Part shown: piece by piece, positions 1 to 5,725 of the stretch
Layout of the letters: each line of letters opens with the position of its first letter
Position numbering within the stretch: the first letter of the stretch is position 1
Origin: an uncultured Peptococcaceae bacterium
GTDB lineage: Bacteria; Bacillota; Dehalobacteriia; UBA7702
Assembly: GCA_937919295.1 (NCBI GenBank)
Contig: CALFRX010000239.1
Coordinates: forward strand, 1 to 6,316
Direction of reading: 5' to 3'
DNA length: 6,316 nt
The notes under the pieces: generated by a model
Seen by the model: the letters and a program-made list of their open reading frames with translations, nothing else
Databases searched by the model: none
What the model was told of the DNA's origin: nothing
Program-made: the position numbers and the translations under genes

Positions 1-950
1 TGGGACCCATGTTTCGCTACGAACGGCCGCAGAAGGGACGCTTTCGCCAGTTTCATCAATTTGGCATTGAGGCTTTCGGCTCGATGGATCCGGCTTTGGA
101 CAGTGAAGTCATCACCTTGGCCATGGAATTTTATAAAAAACTCGGCCTCACCGGTTTGCAGGTGCGCCTAAACAGCGTCGGCTGTCCCCAATGCCGGAAG
201 GAGCATAAGGCGAAACTACAGGAAATGCTTTATCCCCACCTTGAGGAACTTTGCGGCGATTGCCAAAGTCGTTTTGAACGAAATCCCCTGCGGATTTTCG
301 ACTGCAAGAATGAAAAGTGCCAAACCTTGATCAAGGACGCGCCCACCATCGCCGATTGCCTTTGTGACGAATGCCGTGACCATTTTGAAAAAGTCAAAAC
401 GTATCTCACCGCGGCGGGCATTCCCTTTGCAGTCGATGCCAAACTCGTGCGCGGCCTTGATTACTACACGAAAACCGCCTTTGAGATCATCTTAACGGAA
501 ATCGGCGCCCAAAGCGCCATCTGCGGCGGCGGCCGTTATGACGGCCTGATCAAGGATATCGGCGGTGAAGCCACCCCCGGTGTAGGTTTTGCTTTGGGCA
601 TGGAACGGATTTTTGCCGCCCTTGACGCCAATCATATTGAAATACCGGCGGAAAACGGCGCCGACGTCTATTTTGTCGCCCTCGGTGAAAAAGCCCGGGA
701 AAAAGCCTTCTCCTGGCTGACCGAATTACGCCGCCGGGAAATCAAAGGCGATATGGACTACATGGACAGGAGTTTTAAGGCTCAGATGAAAGCCGCTGAC
801 CGAATCAAGGCGAAGTACGCGGTGATCATCGGTGAAAACGAACTGCAAAACAATGAAATCATCGTTAAGAATATGGCCGATTCCGGCCAGAAAACCATAA
901 AAGCGGAAAACATGATAGAAGCGATCGAAGAGTTGGTCAGGAGGATTTAG
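1..950 (+). CDS. hisS: Histidine--tRNA ligase (HisRS), 5'-truncated by window edge
   Basis: Class II synthetase that charges tRNA-His with histidine in the cytoplasm. The reading frame is open to the window edge (codons Gly-Pro precede the first Met at 9), and that Met is internal: family members read GPMFRYERPQKG here. About 110 N-terminal residues, including motif 1, are therefore missing, judged against the E. coli enzyme of about 424 residues. Visible parts are motif 2 (RYERPQKGRFRQFHQFG, from nt 15), a Cys-rich insertion of the Firmicutes type (nt about 180-400, GCPQCR and CxxC pairs), the HisRS signature LVRGLDYY (444-467), GGGRYDGL (525-548) and motif 3 GVGFALGMERI (579-611). The C-terminal anticodon-binding domain spans about 663-947. 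The stop TAG (948-950) lies 2 nt before aspS, so the two are co-transcribed. The identity is not in doubt; only the 5' end is unseen. Confidence 0.97.
   Translation, partial: GPMFRYERPQKGRFRQFHQFGIEAFGSMDPALDSEVITLAMEFYKKLGLTGLQVRLNSVGCPQCRKEHKAKLQEMLYPHLEELCGDCQSRFERNPLRIFDCKNEKCQTLIKDAPTIADCLCDECRDHFEKVKTYLTAAGIPFAVDAKLVRGLDYYTKTAFEIILTEIGAQSAICGGGRYDGLIKDIGGEATPGVGFALGMERIFAALDANHIEIPAENGADVYFVALGEKAREKAFSWLTELRRREIKGDMDYMDRSFKAQMKAADRIKAKYAVIIGENELQNNEIIVKNMADSGQKTIKAENMIEAIEELVRRI
939..944 (+). promoter_or_regulatory. Ribosome binding site of aspS
   Basis: A perfect AGGAGG lies inside the last codons of hisS, 8 nt before the aspS ATG at 953. It fixes the aspS start and suggests translational coupling with hisS. 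Confidence 0.85.
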
Positions 951-952
951 AA

Positions 953-2719
953 ATGAAAAGAACCCATTATTGCGCAGCATTCAGGAAGGAAAACGTCGGA
1001 GAAACCGTTTCGGTATGCGGCTGGATTCAAAGAAGGCGCGACCACGGCGGCGTGATCTTTATCGATTTGCGGGACAGAAGCGGCATGGTACAGCTGATAT
1101 TTGACCCGGAAGTCGCGAAGGAATATTTCCCCATCGCCGAAAAAGTGCGGCCGGAATATGTGCTCTCCGCCACCGGCAGGGTTTCCCTGCGTCCTGAGGG
1201 ACAGGATAACCCCGCGATGGCAACGGGGGAAATCGAAATTTATATTGAAGAAGTGGAAATTCTGAATTCCTCCAAAACACCGCCGTTCCTCATTGAGGAC
1301 GACGTTGACTGCGATGAAATGATTCGTTTGAAATACCGTTATCTTGATCTTAGGAGACCGCAATTGCAGAAGAATTTTGCCTTGCGCCATAAGCTCACCA
1401 TGGCCATGCGCGGCTTTCTCGACGCAAAGGATTTTTGGGAAATCGAAACCCCCATGCTGACGGCCTCCACTCCTGAAGGAGCCAGGGACTATCTTGTACC
1501 TTCCCGGGTGCATACCGGTGATTTTTTCGCCCTGCCCCAGTCGCCCCAACTCTTCAAACAGCTTTTGATGGTCTCCGGCATGGAACGCTATTTCCAAATC
1601 GTCCGCTGTTTCCGTGACGAAGATTTGAGAGCCGACCGTCAGCCGGAATTTACTCAGCTCGACATTGAGATGTCCTTTGTTGATCAAGATACCATTATGG
1701 GGCTGATGGAAGAAATGATGAAAAAGATCTATAAAGATCTTCTTGGGATCGATATTGAAACGCCGTTTTTGCGGTTGCCCTACGACGAAGCCATGAACCG
1801 CTTCGGTTCTGACAAACCCGATCTCCGCTTTGCCATGGAAATCAAAGATTTGAGCGATCTTGTCAAAGACGCTGATTTCAAAGTCTTCGCCGACGTGGTC
1901 AAAAAAGGCGGCTGTGTCAAGAGCATCAATGCCAAAGGCTGCGCCAGATACTCAAGAAGAGATTTTGACGCCCTCGTTAAATTAGCCGGCGTTTACGGCG
2001 CCAAAGGTATGGCCTGGATCCAGGTGGAGGAAGACGGCGTGAAATCGCCCATTGCCAAGTTCTTTACGGAAGATCAGCTGACGGCCATTGTCAAAGCCAT
2101 GGACGGCGAAGTTGGCGATGCCCTTCTTTTCATCGCTGACCAATGGGAAACGACCTGCACTGTTTTGGGGAATCTGCGTTTGGAAATTGCTCGCAGAGAA
2201 GGGCTCTTAGACGATGACAAACAAGCCTTCCTCTGGGTGGTGGATTTCCCGATGTTTGAATACAGCGAAGAAGAACAGCGTTATGTGGCGAAGCATCATC
2301 CCTTTACCAGTCCAAAAGGGGTGGATTTAGCGCTTTTGGCGGATGAACCGGAAAAAGTCCGGGCCGACGCTTACGATATGGTCTTAAACGGCGTTGAAAT
2401 CGGCGGCGGCAGCATCCGTATACACGACGGTGCGACACAGGCTAAAGTATTTGAGCTTTTAAAACTCAGCGAGGAGGAAGTGGAAAACAAGTTCGGCTGG
2501 TTCCTGCGGGCCTTTGAATACGGCGCGCCGCCCCACGGCGGCCTGGCTTTCGGTGTTGACCGCATGGTGATGCTGATGCGGAAATGCTCTTCGATCAGAG
2601 ACGTGATCGCTTTCCCCAAAACCCAAAGCGCCACCTGTCTCGTTTCCGACGCTCCCGGCGTAGTTTCGCCAAAACAGCTGCGTGAACTCGGTATTGAAGT
2701 GAGGTTGAAGGAAGAATAG
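953..2719 (+). CDS. aspS: Aspartate--tRNA ligase, probably non-discriminating (Asp/Asn)
   Basis: Class IIb synthetase, 588 residues, the usual bacterial length. An N-terminal OB-fold anticodon-binding domain (about 1-105) is followed by the catalytic core: motif 1 around residues 155-167, motif 2 FRDEDLRADRQPEFTQLDIE (220-239) and motif 3 GLAFGVDR (530-537). The bacterial GAD insertion lies at about 285-410. QSPQLFKQLLM (196-206) is the aspartyl-adenylate pocket region. His31 in RRRDHGG and Gly83 in LRPEG match the residues that mark non-discriminating AspRS (His31 and Gly81 in Pseudomonas aeruginosa numbering). Discriminating enzymes such as those of E. coli and B. subtilis have Leu at the first position. 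I infer that it can charge both tRNA-Asp and tRNA-Asn, which would require the GatCAB amidotransferase elsewhere. The ATG at 953 is supported by AGGAGG at 939-944. It is the second gene of the hisS-aspS operon. Confidence 0.97.
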   Translation: MKRTHYCAAFRKENVGETVSVCGWIQRRRDHGGVIFIDLRDRSGMVQLIFDPEVAKEYFPIAEKVRPEYVLSATGRVSLRPEGQDNPAMATGEIEIYIEEVEILNSSKTPPFLIEDDVDCDEMIRLKYRYLDLRRPQLQKNFALRHKLTMAMRGFLDAKDFWEIETPMLTASTPEGARDYLVPSRVHTGDFFALPQSPQLFKQLLMVSGMERYFQIVRCFRDEDLRADRQPEFTQLDIEMSFVDQDTIMGLMEEMMKKIYKDLLGIDIETPFLRLPYDEAMNRFGSDKPDLRFAMEIKDLSDLVKDADFKVFADVVKKGGCVKSINAKGCARYSRRDFDALVKLAGVYGAKGMAWIQVEEDGVKSPIAKFFTEDQLTAIVKAMDGEVGDALLFIADQWETTCTVLGNLRLEIARREGLLDDDKQAFLWVVDFPMFEYSEEEQRYVAKHHPFTSPKGVDLALLADEPEKVRADAYDMVLNGVEIGGGSIRIHDGATQAKVFELLKLSEEEVENKFGWFLRAFEYGAPPHGGLAFGVDRMVMLMRKCSSIRDVIAFPKTQSATCLVSDAPGVVSPKQLRELGIEVRLKEE

Positions 2720-2724
2720 AAAAA

Positions 2725-2745
2725 GACAGCGCCGTAAGCGGTGTC
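2725..2745 (+). terminator. Weak hairpin after aspS, possible terminator
   Basis: Arms GACAGCGC (2725-2732) and GCGGTGTC (2738-2745) pair over 7 bp with one G-G mismatch around the loop CGTAA, 5 nt after the aspS stop. An A-run precedes it, but no T-tract follows (GAATATTTCC), so it is not a classical intrinsic terminator. It could protect the 3' end of the mRNA or act with a factor. The call is weak. Confidence 0.25.
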
Positions 2746-2777
2746 GAATATTTCCAAAATAAAGTTGATGAATGGCA

Positions 2778-2806
2778 TTGAAAAACCGTCGGGCATGGTG
2801 TATACT
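2778..2806 (+). promoter_or_regulatory. Housekeeping (sigma-A) promoter for the 6S RNA gene
   Basis: The -35 box TTGAAA (2778-2783) and the -10 box TATACT (2801-2806) are separated by exactly 17 nt. Each box is one base off consensus. The predicted transcription start is near 2813, just before the 5' strand of the 6S closing stem (2815-2822). It is the best promoter match in the window, and its position fits the non-coding RNA rather than a coding gene, since the first credible start codon is about 184 nt downstream. Confidence 0.8.
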
Positions 2807-2812
2807 AAAGAA

Positions 2813-2993
2813 AAATCCCTGCATTGTTCGTGACAGCCTTAGTTTTGAACCAACACATTTTTTAAGGGAATTTCTCTCTTTCCGCGGCCCTCGCGCCCCG
2901 ATTTATCGGGGATCTGGAAAACGGGAAGGAAAATACCCACCTGTCAAGGACAGGTACAAAACCCGGCGGCACGGCAATAGCGGGGATCTTTTT
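2813..2993 (+). ncRNA. ssrS: 6S RNA (RNA polymerase regulator)
   Basis: 6S RNA folds like an open promoter and binds the housekeeping RNA polymerase holoenzyme, lowering transcription in stationary phase. Four points support it. First, a strong promoter lies just upstream. Second, the predicted length of about 181 nt is typical. Third, the ends pair in a long closing stem: ATCCCTGC (2815-2822) with GCGGGGAT (2980-2987, one G-T pair), then ATTG (2823-2826) with CAAT (2975-2978), then CGTG (2829-2832) with CACG (2970-2973). T5 at 2989-2993 marks the 3' end. Fourth, AGTTTTGAACCAAC (2841-2854) closely resembles the B. subtilis 6S-1 segment that templates the product RNA (AGUUUUGACCGAAC, from memory). 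The apical arm contains hairpins CCCCGA/TCGGGG (2897-2912) and ACCTGTC/GACAGGT (2939-2955). The position between aspS and tcdA/yrvM is also that of B. subtilis bsrA. The exact ends are inferred. Confidence 0.85.
2982..2986 (+). promoter_or_regulatory. Probable tcdA Shine-Dalgarno inside the 6S closing stem
   Basis: GGGGA sits 10 nt before the tcdA ATG and is the only SD-like sequence there. The same bases form the 3' strand of the predicted 6S closing stem (paired with 2816-2820). A transcript started at the 6S promoter would hide this site by folding; a transcript started elsewhere might not. The role as a ribosome site is inferred. Confidence 0.45.
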
Positions 2994-2996
2994 GCA

Positions 2997-3779
2997 ATGG
3001 AGACCGATCGTTTTATGCGGTTTTCCGCCCTGGTCGGCGAGGAAACCTTTGAAACCCTCAAAAAAAGCCATATTTTGATCTTCGGAATCGGCGGCGTCGG
3101 TTCCTATCTTACAGAAGCCCTCGCCCGCTGCGGCGTGGGCAAATTGACTTTGGTCGATTTCGATACCGTGGCCGTCCATAATATCAACCGGCAGATACAT
3201 GCTTTGACCTCAACAATCGGGCAGAAAAAAGTCGATTTGATGAAAGCCCGTATCGGTGATATCAACCCCCAATGCGACGTACGTATTTTTGCAGAGCGGG
3301 TGACGTCGGCGGAGGTGTCCTCCTTTTTTACGGTGCGGCCCGATTACGTCTGCGACGCCATCGACGATGTGGCAGCCAAAATCGCCATCATCAAGCACTG
3401 CCGGGAGCAGGGGATTCCCTTGATTTCCGCCATGGGCACCGGGAACAAGCTCCAGCCTCAACTGTTGACCGTGACCGATATCAGCAAGACTTCAGTTTGC
3501 CCTTTGAGCCGGGCGGTGCGCAAAAAACTGCGTGAACAGGGCGTGGAAAACGGCGTTACGGTGGTTTATTCCCCGGAGATCCCTGTGAAAAGCGGTATTT
3601 ATGACGACGGAAAGCCGGTTCCCGCCAGCTCTTGCCTGGTGCCGCCGGCGGCGGGAATCCTGATGGCGTCTCATATCATCAACGATTTTGCACAATATAA
3701 AAGAAAAGAGCAGGAAATCAATAAGATCAACAAGGACAATAAGGAGGAAAATGATGGCGAGCGTAAATACTTTGGATGA
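2997..3779 (+). CDS. tcdA: tRNA threonylcarbamoyladenosine dehydratase (TcdA/YrvM, ThiF/MoeB-like)
   Basis: E1-like (ThiF/MoeB/HesA) ATP-dependent enzyme that cyclises t6A at position 37 of ANN-decoding tRNAs to ct6A. The protein is 260 residues, close to the E. coli protein (268). It shows the nucleotide-binding loop GIGGVGS (30-36), LVDFD (52-56), NRQIHAL (64-70) with the conserved Arg, KVDLMKARIGDINP (78-91), CDAIDD (119-124), and SSCLVPPAAG (211-220). Cys213 lies where family members keep a Cys or Ser. I chose ATG 2997 because family N-termini begin about 12 residues before the GxE stretch. The open frame continues upstream to an ATG at 2772, but that part crosses the promoter and 6S gene and has no homology. 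The C-terminus (232-260) is an unusual Lys/Glu/Asn-rich tail that overlaps the start of trxA by 26 nt. The TcdA partners CsdA/CsdE are not in view. Confidence 0.93.
   Translation: METDRFMRFSALVGEETFETLKKSHILIFGIGGVGSYLTEALARCGVGKLTLVDFDTVAVHNINRQIHALTSTIGQKKVDLMKARIGDINPQCDVRIFAERVTSAEVSSFFTVRPDYVCDAIDDVAAKIAIIKHCREQGIPLISAMGTGNKLQPQLLTVTDISKTSVCPLSRAVRKKLREQGVENGVTVVYSPEIPVKSGIYDDGKPVPASSCLVPPAAGILMASHIINDFAQYKRKEQEINKINKDNKEENDGERKYFG
3742..3747 (+). promoter_or_regulatory. Ribosome binding site of trxA
   Basis: A perfect AGGAGG lies within the tcdA coding sequence. Two in-frame ATGs follow, at 3751 (3 nt away) and 3754 (6 nt away). The spacing favours 3754. Confidence 0.8.
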
Positions 3780-4074
3780 GAAAACCTATGCTTCTTTTAT
3801 TGCCGACGCCCCCTATGCCCTGGTGGAATTTTGGGCGGCCTGGTGCGGGCCGTGTAAGATGATGTCGCCGATCCTCGATGAAGTCGCCGAGGTTTACGAC
3901 GAAAAAATCGCGGTGGGAAAAATCAATGTCGACGATTGCGGCGATATCGCGAGGAATTGCCATGTTTTGAACATTCCCACCATCGTCCTGATGAAAAACG
4001 GAAAGGAAACCGGCCGGATCGTCGGCTATCTGAATCGGGACGCGCTGCTGGCCAAGATTGAAGAGATCATATAA
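3754..4074 (+). CDS. trxA: Thioredoxin
   Basis: Small cytoplasmic dithiol oxidoreductase, 106 residues from ATG 3754, or 107 from ATG 3751. It is a complete thioredoxin fold with active site WCGPC (30-34), the cis-proline loop NIPT (73-76, Pro75) and the following strand/turn VLMKNGKETG (78-87). No signal peptide is present. Two departures from the E. coli form are visible. The buried Asp before the active site (Asp26 in E. coli) is Glu25 here (VEFWAAWCGPC). Two extra cysteines, Cys62 and Cys69, lie in the loop and helix before the cis-proline. The gene starts inside the end of tcdA with its own strong SD, so the two are probably co-transcribed. No thioredoxin reductase is present in the window. 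A specialised thioredoxin-like reductant cannot be excluded, but the motif set is that of an ordinary TrxA. Confidence 0.92.
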   Translation: MASVNTLDEKTYASFIADAPYALVEFWAAWCGPCKMMSPILDEVAEVYDEKIAVGKINVDDCGDIARNCHVLNIPTIVLMKNGKETGRIVGYLNRDALLAKIEEII

Positions 4075-4077
4075 AAA

Positions 4078-4098
4078 GAACCGGCGTTAAGCCGGTTT
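4078..4098 (+). terminator. Hairpin after trxA, repeat copy 1, short T-tract
   Basis: Perfect 7-bp stem AACCGGC/GCCGGTT (4079-4085 and 4091-4097) with loop GTTAA, 4 nt after the trxA stop and preceded by an A-run. Only three Ts follow before GAGG, so termination is probably partial. The identical 21-nt sequence recurs at 4362-4382. Confidence 0.55.
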
Positions 4099-4361
4099 GA
4101 GGCCGTCGACAAAGTCTGATGCGCGGCGAACCCCTTGCCCCGCGACTGTTTGCGTACATCCGGGTACGCGGCGCAGCCGCAGGCCAAAGCGTTCACCGGT
4201 CCGACCCTTAACCTTAGGAAAGGCTGAGAGGCTTTTCAAGGTTAAGATAGTGTCCTTCGGCAGCAAATATCAAAGGTATTTGCCCGAAAAGACGAAGCCT
4301 TTCTCGACGGCCTATCATCCTGTAGACAAAATCCGCTGACGCGCATTTTGTCTATAGTCTG
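4099..4361. repeat. Structured intergenic segment with imperfect terminal inverted repeats, MITE/REP-like candidate
   Basis: This 263-nt stretch fills most of the gene-free gap and lies between two identical hairpin repeats. It is full of inverted repeats: GCGTAC/GTACGC (4152-4169); CTTAACCTT/AAGGTTAAG (4207-4246, 9 bp); TTCGG+GCAAATA/TATTTGC+CCGAA (4256-4288, 12 bp with a 2-nt bulge); TAGACAAAAT/ATTTTGTCTA (4323-4354, 10 bp). Its ends form an imperfect inverted repeat: ACAAA-GTCTG-ATGCGCG at 4109-4125, against the complement of CGCGCATTTTGT at 4340-4351, which lacks the 5-nt GTCTG. No convincing reading frame or promoter is present. The best reading is a non-autonomous interspersed element or a structured RNA. 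Strand and function are unknown. It does not show the consensus of tmRNA, RNase P, SRP RNA or a T-box leader. Confidence 0.5.
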
Positions 4362-4386
4362 GAACCGGCGTTAAGCCGGTTTTTTT
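4362..4386 (+). terminator. Intrinsic terminator, repeat copy 2, just before rarA
   Basis: Same stem-loop as copy 1 (AACCGGC/GCCGGTT, 4363-4369 and 4375-4381), but followed by seven Ts (4380-4386), so it is a good intrinsic terminator. It probably ends transcripts coming from tcdA-trxA. It stands only 16 nt before the rarA ATG, so it also lies in, or right at, the rarA leader. Confidence 0.75.
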
Positions 4387-4402
4387 GAGAGTAACGTACA
4401 CT

Positions 4403-5725
4403 ATGGAACATAATTTATTTGCCACGGATACAACAAAATATATGCCTTTGGCCGCCCGTATGCGGCCGCGAACCCTCTATGAATTCATCGGTCAGAAGGA
4501 AATCTTAGGGGAAGGTTCCCTATTGAGAAAAGCCATCGAGGAAGATAAAATCGGCTCCCTGATTCTTTTCGGCCCTCCTGGTTCCGGCAAAACAACTTTG
4601 GCGGAGATCATCGCCACGGTGACAAAAGCCGTTTACGTGCCGATGAGCGCCATTTCCGCAGGGAAGGCGGATATTATGAAAGTCGTCGCCAAGGCCGAGG
4701 ATGATTTACGTTATTACGACAGGAAGACGATTCTGTTTATCGATGAAATCCACCGCTTTAACAAGAGCCAGCAGGATGCGCTGCTGCCCGCCGTGGAACG
4801 GGGGATCATCACCTTCATCGGCGCTACCACGGAAAATCCTTACTTCGAGGTAAACCAGGCGCTGTTGTCCCGATCCAGGGTCTATCCACTGCAGCCTTTG
4901 ACAAGGGAGAATATCAAAGATATTTTGATCGCCGCCCTAGAAGATCAAGAGAGGGGCCTCGGCCGGTTTCAGGTGGAATATGGGGAAGAGCCCTTAAACG
5001 CTTTGGCCGATCTCTGTAACGGCGACGCCAGAGTGGCTTTGAATACCCTGGAAACCGTCGTGACTTTAGCCGTTCCCGAAGGGGACGGAAAAATACGCCT
5101 CAGCATTGCCATGATCGAGGAGGCGCTCCAAAAAAAGCAGGTGCGCTACGATAAAAACGGCGATCATCACTATGACGTGGTCTCCGCTTTCATCAAGAGT
5201 ATGCGGGGAAGCGACCCTGATGCCGCCATTCATTACCTTGCCCGCATGATCGCGGCGGGGGAAGATATGGAGTTTGTGGCCCGGCGCATCATGATCTGCG
5301 CCGCCGAAGATGTGGGGCTGGCAGATCCCAACGCCCTTACCGTGGCGGTTTCCGCCTTTCGTGCCTTGCGTGTCCTCGGCCTTCCTGAAGCCCGGATTCC
5401 CCTGGCTGAAGCCGTCCTTTACGTGGCTTGCGCGCCCAAAAGCAATGGTGTGGTGGTGGCCATTGACAGCGCCCTTCGGGATATAGAGACAAAAGATATC
5501 GGCACCGTGCCGCTGCACCTGCGCGACGCCCACCACAGCGCCGTGAAACAGGGATTGGGGTACGGCGTCGGTTACAAATATCCCCATGTTTTTTCCGGCG
5601 GCCATGTTCAACAACAGTATTTGCCCGATGCTTTGAAAGACGCTGTTTATTATCAGCCCACCGATTACGGAGCTGAAAAAGACGTCAAAGAACATCTGGC
5701 AAAGCTTAAAAAGGATAAAAAATAA
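4403..5725 (+). CDS. rarA: Replication-associated recombination protein RarA (MgsA/YrvN, AAA+ ATPase)
   Basis: Clamp-loader-like AAA+ ATPase of the RarA/Mgs1/WRNIP1 family that acts at stalled replication forks. The protein is 440 residues, a normal length. It shows MRPRTLYEFIGQ (20-31, family N-terminal signature), Walker A GPPGSGKT (57-64), Walker B ILFIDEIH (110-117), sensor 1 GATTENP (140-146), the arginine-finger region SRSR (156-159) and sensor 2 GDAR (207-210). The C-terminal tetramerisation half carries the conserved AEDVGLADP (301-309), YVACAPKSN (340-348) and HLRDAHH (372-378). I chose ATG 4403 over the upstream in-frame TTG at 4385, which lies in the terminator T-tract. The ribosome site is weak (GAGAG, 4387-4391), and I found no clear promoter between the terminator and the start. 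It overlaps mnmA by one base. It is the counterpart of B. subtilis yrvN, in the same neighbourhood. Confidence 0.96.
   Translation: MEHNLFATDTTKYMPLAARMRPRTLYEFIGQKEILGEGSLLRKAIEEDKIGSLILFGPPGSGKTTLAEIIATVTKAVYVPMSAISAGKADIMKVVAKAEDDLRYYDRKTILFIDEIHRFNKSQQDALLPAVERGIITFIGATTENPYFEVNQALLSRSRVYPLQPLTRENIKDILIAALEDQERGLGRFQVEYGEEPLNALADLCNGDARVALNTLETVVTLAVPEGDGKIRLSIAMIEEALQKKQVRYDKNGDHHYDVVSAFIKSMRGSDPDAAIHYLARMIAAGEDMEFVARRIMICAAEDVGLADPNALTVAVSAFRALRVLGLPEARIPLAEAVLYVACAPKSNGVVVAIDSALRDIETKDIGTVPLHLRDAHHSAVKQGLGYGVGYKYPHVFSGGHVQQQYLPDALKDAVYYQPTDYGAEKDVKEHLAKLKKDKK
5711..5715 (+). promoter_or_regulatory. Ribosome binding site of mnmA
   Basis: AAGGA within the last rarA codons, 9 nt before the mnmA ATG at 5725. 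It supports that start, although it is weaker than the aspS and trxA sites. Confidence 0.5.

Noticed and set aside
947..1687. 246-codon antisense frame inside aspS
   Set aside because: It is a shadow of a strongly conserved coding region, with no SD or family motif.
2772..2996. N-terminal extension of tcdA from an upstream ATG (75 more residues)
   Set aside because: It crosses the promoter and the 6S RNA gene, has no SD, and family proteins begin near the ATG at 2997.
2813..2996. Riboswitch or T-box leader for tcdA
   Set aside because: No T-box sequence or familiar aptamer core is seen, and the end-to-end closing stem and product-RNA template fit 6S RNA better.
4097..4339. 80-codon reading frame in the trxA-rarA gap starting with TTG
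   Set aside because: No ribosome site, an Arg/Lys/Pro-rich sequence with no recognisable fold, and it lies across the inverted repeats of the structured segment.
4353..4358. TATAGT as a -10 box for rarA
   Set aside because: No -35-like sequence at 16-18 nt upstream, and these bases form part of the 4323-4354 stem.
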